Shown one piece after another: positions 1-5,657 of a DNA stretch of 5,901 nt. Under the pieces are notes generated by a model. That model saw nothing but the letters and a program-made list of their open reading frames with translations. It was not told where the DNA came from and searched no databases. The stretch is taken from the NCBI GenBank assembly GCA_003647095.1, contig QMME01000275.1, positions 1 to 5,901 of the forward strand, read 5' to 3'. The translations under genes and the position numbers were made by a program. The DNA is from Deltaproteobacteria bacterium (GTDB lineage: Bacteria; Myxococcota; B64-G9). Position 1 is the first letter of the stretch. Each line of letters opens with the position of its first letter.

Positions 1-29
1 GCCCCAACTGCGGTAACAAGCTGGGCTGA
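1..29 (+). CDS. C-terminal end of a zinc-ribbon-like protein (5' truncated)
   Basis: Only the last codons are inside the window. Reading from base 3, they give PNCGNKLG followed by TGA at 27-29. The two bases before it (GC) could be the end of a TGC codon, which would make CPNCG, the second knuckle of a CXXCG zinc ribbon. That ending is common in small zinc-ribbon proteins and in proteins with a C-terminal double zinc ribbon. The main body and the function cannot be seen. The gene converges on the minus-strand secreted protein next to it. The call rests on eight residues, so it is tentative. Confidence 0.5.
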
Positions 30-112
30 GGAAGGCCCGCGCCGGGCAGGCCCGGAAAGGCGGCTACCCGGTCCGCGGGGACAATGGATTTCCGGTTATT
101 ACGGGCCAGGCC

Positions 113-135
113 GCCCGGCCGGGCGTTGCGGGCGG
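113..135. other. GC-rich palindrome and hairpin between convergent genes
   Basis: Between the two convergent stop codons (29 and 149) is a perfect 12-base palindrome, GCCCGGCCGGGC, at 113-124. An overlapping alternative hairpin has arms CCGCCCG (111-117) and CGGGCGG (129-135). A fold here could help end transcription from either side. Neither strand has a T-run after the stem, so it is not a canonical intrinsic terminator. In DNA this GC-rich it could also be chance. Confidence 0.25.
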
Positions 136-148
136 GGCGGCGTTCGAA

Positions 149-790
149 TCAGCGCTGCCGGAAGGTGTTGTCGCCCTCGTCCTCGAACTCGCCGTTGCCC
201 GAGGTCTGGACTCCACCGACGATGGTGCAACCGGAGGCCTCGACATCGCCGTTGCCGGTGACCTTGATGGCCGCCTTCCGGCCCCGGACGTAGGTGCGCA
301 CCAGCTTGACGTCGCCGTTGCCCTGCAGCAGCACCCCGTGACGGCCGGCCTCGATGCGGCTGTCTTTGATGGTGATCTCGCAGTTGCCCTGGACCAGCAC
401 GCAGTCCGTCCGGCAGTTGAGATAGACGTGCGAGTAGGTGCGATCCTGGTTTCCCTGGCAGACGATGGGCGCCTGCTGCTTGAAGCCCTGGGGAACCACG
501 ACGGTGGGCGCGGGAGCGGGTGCCTCGCCGCCGCCCACTTCCAGGGTGGCACCGCCGCTGCCGGCCTTGACGCGGGCGCCGGGGGTCTTTATCTCCACGC
601 CGGTCTCGTCGGCCTTGACCTCGACACCGGGGGTGGTTATCTGGGTGCTGCCCGAGCCGGTCTTGACCTTGGCGCCCTCGGTCTCCACCTCGACGCCGCC
701 GGGTCCGATCTTGACCCGTTGCTGGGAAAGCGCCGGCAGCGCCAGCAAGCAAGTCGCCGCCATCGATGTTGCCACGAGCAATCGTCTCAT
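149..790 (-). CDS. secreted DUF3060-like beta-repeat protein
   Basis: This is a 213-residue protein of unknown function. Residues 1-22 form a Sec signal peptide: MRR, a hydrophobic core, and a likely cut after ALS before QQ. Residues 26-86 are alternating V-x-V/K strands with glycine turns, and about 19 residues are repeated 32 residues apart (33-51 and 65-83). A short Ala/Pro linker (about 90-100) follows. Residues 108-210 contain repeated strands with QGN/GNG turns (near 134, 156, 178 and 198) and four cysteines (111, 126, 130, 137), with a fifth at 188. This pattern resembles DUF3060 and similar right-handed beta-helix proteins. The start at 790 is chosen because an AGGAGG box lies five bases upstream and the signal peptide begins there. 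A longer reading from 955 adds 55 residues that hide the signal. The gene is divergent from the metF operon, and no functional link is visible. Confidence 0.8.
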   Translation of the reverse strand: MRRLLVATSMAATCLLALPALSQQRVKIGPGGVEVETEGAKVKTGSGSTQITTPGVEVKADETGVEIKTPGARVKAGSGGATLEVGGGEAPAPAPTVVVPQGFKQQAPIVCQGNQDRTYSHVYLNCRTDCVLVQGNCEITIKDSRIEAGRHGVLLQGNGDVKLVRTYVRGRKAAIKVTGNGDVEASGCTIVGGVQTSGNGEFEDEGDNTFRQR

Positions 791-795
791 CTGTT

Positions 796-801
796 CCTCC
801 T
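796..801 (-). promoter_or_regulatory. ribosome binding site of the secreted protein
   Basis: The minus strand reads AGGAGG here, a full anti-16S match, with a five-base spacer to the ATG at 790. It decides between this start and the longer in-frame one at 955, which would place the box inside the coding region. Confidence 0.75.
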
Positions 802-970
802 CGTTGTTCGGTGAACAAAAAGTAAGTCGCCAGCTTCCGAGTGACGAAACACGACCCGTCTTATTCAAGATCAGTTCGCCAGGCAGAACCGCGATTGTCA
901 TCTTTCCACATGCCCGGCGGGCAATCAAGTCGCCACACCCCCAAAAAAGCGCCATTCCGGCCCGGGTCGC

Positions 971-989
971 ATATAAAGAAATTTTATAT
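971..989. repeat. AT-rich inverted repeat, possible operator
   Basis: A perfect inverted repeat has arms ATATAAA (971-977) and TTTATAT (983-989) around five bases (GAAAT). It sits in the AT-rich island about 175 bases upstream of metF and about 180 bases upstream of the divergent gene. Its 19-base span suits a dimeric regulator. The repeat is seen directly; an operator role is inferred, and AT-rich sequence makes such repeats easier to get by chance. TATATT (987-992), which overlaps its right edge, also resembles a -10 box but has no good -35 partner. Confidence 0.4.
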
Positions 990-1065
990 ATTAGCCATTC
1001 ACTAGTCTATATGAATTCTCGTTGAAAATCACCGCATACATCATTCAACCACCCCCTTGCCGCAC

Positions 1066-1095
1066 TTGACAGCAAGGCACCACGGGTGGCACATT
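1066..1095 (+). promoter_or_regulatory. possible sigma-70 promoter of the metF operon
   Basis: A perfect TTGACA -35 box lies at 1066-1071. At an 18-base spacer the only -10 candidate is CACATT (1090-1095), which matches TATAAT at three of six positions. The location, about 70 bases upstream of the metF start, and the orientation are right. The -10 box is weak, so the promoter may need an activator or may lie elsewhere in the spacer. Confidence 0.3.
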
Positions 1096-1162
1096 TCAGC
1101 CGCGCCCCCGGTGGCGTCATGGTGGTATCGATATCCCAGCTTGCCAAGGAGAGCCCACGATC

Positions 1163-2134
1163 ATGGAAACGAAATCTGGCGGTAACCTGGAAGCGGTGCT
1201 GCGGGCCGGACACTTCGCCATCACCGGCGAGCTGGGCCCGCCGCGTGGCGCCAACGTGGAGGCGGTGCACAAGAAGGCCGCCTACCTCAAGGACAAGGTC
1301 GACGCCGTCAACATCACCGACAACCAGACGGCGGTGGTGCGCATGTCCTCCTGGGCCACCTCGCTGCTGGTGATCCAGGACGGGTTGGAGCCCAACTACC
1401 AGATGGTGTGCCGGGACCGCAACCGCCTGGCCATGCAGGCCGACATCCTGGGAGCCTACGCCCACGGCATCCGCAACATGCTCTGCCTCTCTGGCGACCA
1501 CCAGAAGTTCGGCGATCACCCTCACTCCAAGGGGGTGTTCGACATCGACTCCATCCAGCTCATCGCCATGGTCCGCCGCATGCGCGACGAGGGCAAGTTC
1601 CTCTCCGGCGAGGACATCGACACCCCGCCGCGCATCTTCATCGGGGCCGCGGCCAACCCCTTCGCCGAGCCCTTCGAGTGGCGCATCACCCGCCTGGCCA
1701 AGAAGGTGGCCGCCGGGGCCGACTTCATCCAGACCCAGTGCATCTACAACATGGAGAAGTTCCGGCGCTGGATTCACCTCGCCAACGAGGAGGGCCTGAC
1801 CGAGAAGGTGTTCATCCTGGCCGGAGTCACTCCCTTCAAGTCGCTGGGCATGGCCAAGTACATGAAGAACTCGGTTCCCGGCATGGACGTGCCCGATCAC
1901 CTGATCAAGCGCCTGCAGGGAGCCAAGGGCAAGAAGGGGGCCATCGCCGCCGAGGGCATCAAGATCGCCTGCGAGCAGATCCAGGAGTTCCGCGAGATGA
2001 AGGGCGTGGCCGGGGTGCACCTGATGGCCATCGAGTGGGAGCACAAGGTACCGCAGATCGTCGAGCAGGCCGGCCTGCTGCCCCGTCCCCGGGTGGACGG
2101 AGGCAATGGCGGAGCCCCGGCCGCGGGAGAATGA
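1163..2134 (+). CDS. metF: methylene-THF reductase catalytic subunit MetF
   Basis: This 323-residue flavin-dependent TIM-barrel enzyme interconverts 5,10-methylene-THF and 5-methyl-THF in the cytoplasm. It aligns with the MetF family along its length. Glu23 in TGELGPPRG matches the catalytic glutamate of E. coli MetF (Glu28). NITDN follows at 50-54. Asp112 in LSGDHQ matches the folate-contacting Asp120. Gln192 in the GADFIQTQ segment (186-192) matches Gln183. The last 15 or so residues are a low-complexity Gly/Pro/Ala tail. The start is supported by AAGGAG at 1146-1151, eleven bases upstream. A separate metV follows two genes later, which marks the acetogen type that takes electrons from MetV instead of binding NAD(P)H itself. 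The gene is the first of the operon and ends two bases before the next start. The family is certain; the electron donor is inferred. Confidence 0.95.
   Translation: METKSGGNLEAVLRAGHFAITGELGPPRGANVEAVHKKAAYLKDKVDAVNITDNQTAVVRMSSWATSLLVIQDGLEPNYQMVCRDRNRLAMQADILGAYAHGIRNMLCLSGDHQKFGDHPHSKGVFDIDSIQLIAMVRRMRDEGKFLSGEDIDTPPRIFIGAAANPFAEPFEWRITRLAKKVAAGADFIQTQCIYNMEKFRRWIHLANEEGLTEKVFILAGVTPFKSLGMAKYMKNSVPGMDVPDHLIKRLQGAKGKKGAIAAEGIKIACEQIQEFREMKGVAGVHLMAIEWEHKVPQIVEQAGLLPRPRVDGGNGGAPAAGE
2125..2129 (+). promoter_or_regulatory. ribosome binding site deciding the cytochrome b start
   Basis: GGGAG lies inside the last codons of metF, seven bases before the ATG at 2137. The other in-frame ATG at 2131, which overlaps the metF stop as ATGA, would have almost no spacer, so 2137 is preferred. 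Confidence 0.5.
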
Positions 2135-2136
2135 CC

Positions 2137-2856
2137 ATGGAGGAATTCATCCGCGGCCCCCTGGTGTGGATCGCCTTCGCGGTCTTCTTCGCCGGGCTGC
2201 TGCTGCAGGGCTGGCTGTTCTTCCGCAACACCTCGCCCCGGCAGCGGCGCCGGCTGGCCGTCCCGGAACCGAAGAAGAAGAAGCCGCAGAAAGACAAGAA
2301 AACTCCTCTCACCCCGGCCGCGCTCTATGCCTGGCTGGTGAACGGCTCCAGCGCCTGTTACCAGCGGCACTGGCCCCGGCTGCGACGCACGGTGCTGTTC
2401 ACCCATCCGTTCATGACCGTGGTCACCGTGGTGTTCCACACCTTCCTGTTCGCCGCTCCCCTGCTGGCCCGGGCCCACAACGAGCTGCTGCGCCGCGGCC
2501 TGGGCGCCGGGCTGCCCAGCCTGGCCGATGCCGCCGTCGATGCCATGACCCTGGTGGTGTTGCTGTGCGGGGCGATCTTCCTGTGGCGGCGGTTGCTGGT
2601 GCGGCGGGTGCGCGCCATCACCACCTTCTACGACTACCTGGTGCTGGCCATCACCCTGGCTCCCTTCGTCACCGGCTTCATGGCCGCCCACCACTGGCTC
2701 GACTACCACACCGTCATCCTGGTGCACATCGGCTGCGGGGAACTGATGCTCATGGCCATTCCCTTCACCAAGCTGGGGCACATGATCTACTTCTTCCTCT
2801 ACCGTTTCCTGCTGCCCGGCGAGTACAGCTTCGGCCAGGGCTCGCGGGCCTGGTAG
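2137..2856 (+). CDS. NarI/HmcE-like diheme cytochrome b membrane subunit
   Basis: This 239-residue inner-membrane protein has five hydrophobic segments at about 8-29, 86-112, 133-154, 164-185 and 193-222. It resembles the gamma-subunit family of NarI, DsrM, TmcC and HmcE, which carries two b hemes and exchanges electrons with the quinone pool. Candidate heme ligands are His90 and His101 in helix 2 and His197 and His215 in helix 5. The helix-5 spacing of 18 equals that of the E. coli NarI ligands 187 and 205, and the helix-2 spacing of 11 is close to its 56 and 66. The end of helix 5 (GELMLMAIPFTKLGHM) is typical of the HmcE/DsrM branch. A loop after helix 1 is strongly basic (35-55, with KKKK). 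A start at 2131 would add two residues. Its position between metF and an HdrC-like gene suggests that it anchors the reductase to the membrane. Confidence 0.85.
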   Translation: MEEFIRGPLVWIAFAVFFAGLLLQGWLFFRNTSPRQRRRLAVPEPKKKKPQKDKKTPLTPAALYAWLVNGSSACYQRHWPRLRRTVLFTHPFMTVVTVVFHTFLFAAPLLARAHNELLRRGLGAGLPSLADAAVDAMTLVVLLCGAIFLWRRLLVRRVRAITTFYDYLVLAITLAPFVTGFMAAHHWLDYHTVILVHIGCGELMLMAIPFTKLGHMIYFFLYRFLLPGEYSFGQGSRAW

Positions 2857-2877
2857 CGGAAGGCCGGGAGGAACCAC

Positions 2878-3282
2878 ATGGCAGCCGCCCAGCAAGCAAC
2901 GGTGGACACCGGCAAGGTCAAAGACCTGCTGGCCGCCCACCGGGCCGAGATGAAGCGTTACCTGTCCCATTGCATGCACTGCACCCTGTGCGCGGAAAGC
3001 TGCTTTCTGTTCATGGCCCGCGACAAGGATCCCCGGTACATGCCCTCCTACAAGGTGCTCAACTCCCTGGGAGTGCTCTACCGGCGCCGGGGACGGGTGG
3101 AAAGGTCTTTCCTGGAAAAGATCAAGAAGATCGTCTGGCGCAACTGCGTGCTGTGCCGACGCTGCTACTGCCCGGTGGGCGTGGACATCCCCCGCATGAT
3201 CGCCCTGGCCCGCGCGGTCTGCCGCTCGCAGGGGGTGTACCCCGACTTCGACGAGCAGGGCCACCAGGAAAGCTGGCTCTAG
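2878..3282 (+). CDS. HdrC-like 2x[4Fe-4S] electron-transfer protein
   Basis: This 134-residue soluble protein has two cysteine motifs. The first is the regular C32-x2-C35-x2-C38-x3-C42. The second is C90-x2-C93-x2-C96-x-C98-P followed by VGVDIP, in which the last gap is one residue instead of three. The layout, with a helical stretch between two clusters, matches HdrC and the N-terminal part of HmcF/DsrK-type proteins. The cysteine-rich CCG domain that HdrD, DsrK and HmcF carry is absent. No signal peptide or membrane segment is visible, so it should lie on the cytoplasmic face. GGGAGG lies six bases before the start. It follows the cytochrome b gene by 21 bases and precedes metV by 36. The likely role, inferred, is to pass electrons between MetV and the cytochrome b. 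Confidence 0.85.
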   Translation: MAAAQQATVDTGKVKDLLAAHRAEMKRYLSHCMHCTLCAESCFLFMARDKDPRYMPSYKVLNSLGVLYRRRGRVERSFLEKIKKIVWRNCVLCRRCYCPVGVDIPRMIALARAVCRSQGVYPDFDEQGHQESWL

Positions 3283-3318
3283 CAAACACGGCCGCTCGCC
3301 CGGCCCGGAGGTTTCGAG

Positions 3319-3993
3319 ATGATCATTGCACACAGAAAACCGCTCGAGGAGATAGTGGAGATGCTGGGCCAGCTGAACCCGGTGCTGGTGCTGGGTTGCG
3401 GCGGCTGCACCTCCATCTGCCTGGCCGGCGGCCAGCGCGAGGCCGAGCAGCTGGCCGCCGACCTGCGCGAGGATTACGGCAACCGGGGCGGACAGCTGGA
3501 GGTCAACACCTACACCATCGAGCGCCAGTGCAACGCCGACTTCTTCGCCGACATTGATCGGCTGGCCGGCGACTACCAGGCCATCGTCTCCACCGCCTGC
3601 GGTGCCGGCGTGCAGTTCGTGGCCGAGCGCTATCCGCGCCTGCCGGTGCTGCCGGCGCTGAACACCGATTTCGTCGGCTTCGACAAGGACGTGGGCTGGT
3701 ACGAGGAAAACTGCCGCACCTGCGGCGACTGCGTCCTGGGCGAAACCGGCGGCATCTGCCCGGTGACCCGCTGTGCCAAGAGCCTGTTCAACGGGCCCTG
3801 CGGCGGCACCCGCGCCGACGGCACCTGCGAGGTGGATCCCGACATTCCCTGTGCCTGGTTCGAGATCCACAAGCGCCTGCGCGAACAGGGACGCCTGGAA
3901 CTCATCACCAGGGTACGCCCGGCCCGCGAGTGGCAAAACCAGATTCGCCGCACCGTCATCCAGGAACCCTACCGCGAACGGTACGGCAAGTAG
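3319..3993 (+). CDS. metV: MetV, Fe-S partner subunit of methylene-THF reductase
   Basis: This 224-residue cytoplasmic protein is of the MTHFR C-terminal (MetV) family. Its 13 cysteines include the N-terminal GCGGCTSIC segment (Cys27, 30, 34), Cys71, Cys94 and a C-terminal cluster region: NCRTCGDCVLGETGGICPV (131-149; Cys132, 135, 138, 147), Cys152, and the family signature NGPCGG (158-163), with Cys161, Cys170 and Cys178 following. In acetogens MetV carries Fe-S clusters, binds MetF and feeds electrons to its flavin; that role is taken from the family. GGAGG at 3307-3311 lies seven bases before the start. metV is normally next to metF, but here the cytochrome b and HdrC-like genes lie between them, which suggests that all four form one complex. 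The gene is complete, with no sign of damage. Confidence 0.93.
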   Translation: MIIAHRKPLEEIVEMLGQLNPVLVLGCGGCTSICLAGGQREAEQLAADLREDYGNRGGQLEVNTYTIERQCNADFFADIDRLAGDYQAIVSTACGAGVQFVAERYPRLPVLPALNTDFVGFDKDVGWYEENCRTCGDCVLGETGGICPVTRCAKSLFNGPCGGTRADGTCEVDPDIPCAWFEIHKRLREQGRLELITRVRPAREWQNQIRRTVIQEPYRERYGK

Positions 3994-4009
3994 GCCAGCA
4001 GCAACTGGC

Positions 4010-4015
4010 AAGGAG
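4010..4015 (+). promoter_or_regulatory. ribosome binding site deciding the hmcA start
   Basis: AAGGAG lies ten bases before the ATG at 4026. It supports that start over an upstream in-frame ATG at 3930, which would overlap metV and add 32 residues in front of the lipoprotein signal. Confidence 0.6.
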
Positions 4016-4025
4016 CAGACAGCCA

Positions 4026-5657
4026 ATGGCAAGGTTTACAAGGAAAGCACCGCTGGGCGTGGCGGCCCTGGCGCTGCTGCTGGCTGGCGGGTGTGGCCGG
4101 GAAGCAGAGCCGGTCCCGCCCCCGGCGGCGGTCATCACCATGGACTGGCCCGCCGGCTTCGGCAAGCCGGAAAGAATCCCGGTGCAGTTTCCCCACCAGC
4201 AGCACCAGCAAGCCCTGCAAGCAGAGGGCTGCCAGGCCTGCCACCTCTACGACGAGGCTGGCAAGTTCAGCCCCCGCCTGAAAAAGAAATTCGCCGGCAA
4301 CGAGGCCGGCGACTACGCCGACTCCGTCCACGGCTTCTGCCTCGACTGCCACCAGCAGCGCCGCGCCGCGGGCAAGAAAAGCGGGCCCGGTCAACAGGAG
4401 TGCGGCCTCTGCCACCGGGAATACCAGCCCGGCAAGTGGCGGCGCCAGCCCATGTTCTTCGACTACTCCCTGCACCAGCGCCACATCGAGGCCAGCGGAC
4501 AAAAGTGCGAGGCCTGCCATCACCTCTACGACGAGAAGGAAAAGAAGCTCTACTACCGGAAGAACACCGAGACCGCCTGCTTCGACTGCCACGGGGATCA
4601 CGACCAGGGCAAAAAGCCGTCCTGGAAGAACGCCGCCCACACCGATTGCATCTCCTGCCACCTGAAGAAGCGGCAGGAAGGCCGGCAGCAGGCGGGAGCG
4701 GCCGGCAGGCAAGACCAACGGCTCGGCCCGGTCGACTGCCTGGGCTGCCACGATCTCGACAGGCGGCTGGCCATCAAGAAGCTGGAAAAGATCCCCCGCC
4801 TGGACCGCGGCCAGCTCGACCGCATCTGGGTGCAGACCGCGGGAACCAAGGCCAAGCTGGTTCCCTTCGATCACCGGCGCCACGAGACCGGCAGCTTCTT
4901 CTGCACCGGCTGTCACCACCACGCCCTGCGCTCCTGCCAGGATTGCCACGACCAGGCCGGTAACAACCCGGCCGGAGGCGGGGTGAGCCGGGAACAGGCC
5001 TTTCACGATCCGCACAGCCAGCATTCCTGTGTCGGTTGCCACCTGGCGCAAACCGATCGCCCGGCTTGCGCCGGCTGTCATGCCCTGTTGCCGCGGCGGG
5101 CCTCAGACTCTTCCTGCCGGTTGTGCCACCGCGGTCCCGAGCCGGAAAAGCTGGCCGAGCAGTCAGTGCTGGTATCTCCGCTGGCCCGGGCGGAGGCGCC
5201 GGCCGGGACAGCGGCCGAGCCGGTGCCGGTACCGCGCCCGGAGCTGTTTGCCGAGGTACCGGCCCCTCCCCTGCCCCAGCCGACAAAGACGGCCTTTCCC
5301 CGGGAACTGGTCCTGGACAGCGGCGGCAAGAAGTACCAGCCCACCAAGTTCCCCCACCTGAAGATCGTCCAGAAGCTCTACGCCCCCGTGGCCGAGAGCC
5401 CGCTGGCGATCTTCTTCCAGCCCCGCGTGGAGATATTCTGTGCCGGCTGCCACCACCACCAGCCGCTCGGCACCAGGCCAACCGCCTGCGTTAGTTGCCA
5501 CCCGGCCCGGCCCGATCCCCGCAAGGACCGGCCCGGCCTGCGCGAGGCCTACCACCGCCAGTGCCTGGGCTGCCACCGGGCCATGAAGCTCAAGCAGCAA
5601 GGTTGTACCGACTGTCACCAGGAAGAAGAGAAGAAGAACGAGGAGGCAGGCCAATGA
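4026..5657 (+). CDS. hmcA: 16-heme high-molecular-weight cytochrome c, HmcA type, predicted lipoprotein
   Basis: This 543-residue exported cytochrome has exactly 16 CXXCH motifs, first cysteines at 69, 105, 126, 161, 185, 208, 238, 293, 304, 335, 348, 364, 472, 488, 513 and 527. Heme number and length match HmcA of Desulfovibrio, the periplasmic subunit of the Hmc transmembrane complex. Four class III (c3-like) modules begin at the distal-histidine segments His57/60, His150/153, His283/286 and His444, holding 3, 4, 5 and 4 hemes. The fourth segment lacks the second histidine (FPHLKI). A Pro/Ala-rich linker (about 371-425) separates the first twelve hemes from the last four. Residues 1-23 form a lipoprotein signal (MARFTRK, hydrophobic core, LLAGGC with Cys23 as the lipid site), so the protein should be membrane-anchored. 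A plain multiheme cytochrome of another complex is possible, but the downstream hmcB-like gene argues against it. Confidence 0.9.
   Translation: MARFTRKAPLGVAALALLLAGGCGREAEPVPPPAAVITMDWPAGFGKPERIPVQFPHQQHQQALQAEGCQACHLYDEAGKFSPRLKKKFAGNEAGDYADSVHGFCLDCHQQRRAAGKKSGPGQQECGLCHREYQPGKWRRQPMFFDYSLHQRHIEASGQKCEACHHLYDEKEKKLYYRKNTETACFDCHGDHDQGKKPSWKNAAHTDCISCHLKKRQEGRQQAGAAGRQDQRLGPVDCLGCHDLDRRLAIKKLEKIPRLDRGQLDRIWVQTAGTKAKLVPFDHRRHETGSFFCTGCHHHALRSCQDCHDQAGNNPAGGGVSREQAFHDPHSQHSCVGCHLAQTDRPACAGCHALLPRRASDSSCRLCHRGPEPEKLAEQSVLVSPLARAEAPAGTAAEPVPVPRPELFAEVPAPPLPQPTKTAFPRELVLDSGGKKYQPTKFPHLKIVQKLYAPVAESPLAIFFQPRVEIFCAGCHHHQPLGTRPTACVSCHPARPDPRKDRPGLREAYHRQCLGCHRAMKLKQQGCTDCHQEEEKKNEEAGQ

Larger units (their letters stand above)
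791..1162. promoter_or_regulatory. divergent intergenic region with AT-rich island
   Basis: These 372 bases separate the minus-strand secreted protein from metF and must hold both promoters. I see no gene: the short readings that cross it have no convincing start or protein-like composition. The stretch at about 970-1047 is markedly AT-rich compared with the GC-rich genes on either side, which is typical of a promoter or regulator-binding zone. No MetJ-type box, SAM riboswitch or T-box could be recognised by eye. Individual elements are listed separately. Confidence 0.6.

Noticed and set aside
791..955. Upstream extension of the minus-strand secreted protein to an ATG at 955
   Set aside because: The AGGAGG box and signal peptide define the start at 790; the extension is not protein-like.
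1087..1101. TGGCAC as the -24 half of a sigma-54 promoter
   Set aside because: The -12 half would need TTGC at a fixed distance. The sequence there is AGCC, with the GC one base out of register, and sigma-54 spacing is strict.
1049..1162. SAM riboswitch or other structured leader ahead of metF
   Set aside because: Only short 4-5 bp stems are seen (for example CTTGC at 1056 with GCAAG at 1072). No conserved riboswitch core or terminator-like stem with a T-run is visible.
1408..2130. Long open frame reading into the cytochrome b gene from inside metF
   Set aside because: The upstream part lies in the wrong frame of metF and is Arg/His/Pro-rich. The protein-like sequence begins only at 2131/2137.
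3930..4025. Upstream in-frame start that would extend the 16-heme cytochrome by 32 residues
   Set aside because: It overlaps metV, has no signal-like sequence, and buries the lipoprotein signal that starts at 4026 behind its own AAGGAG box.
1897..4032. A 711-codon open frame on the minus strand
   Set aside because: It is antisense to metF, cytochrome b, the HdrC-like gene and metV, all of which have family motifs and ribosome binding sites. Its composition is the low-complexity His/Gly/Ala/Gln pattern of a GC-rich shadow frame.
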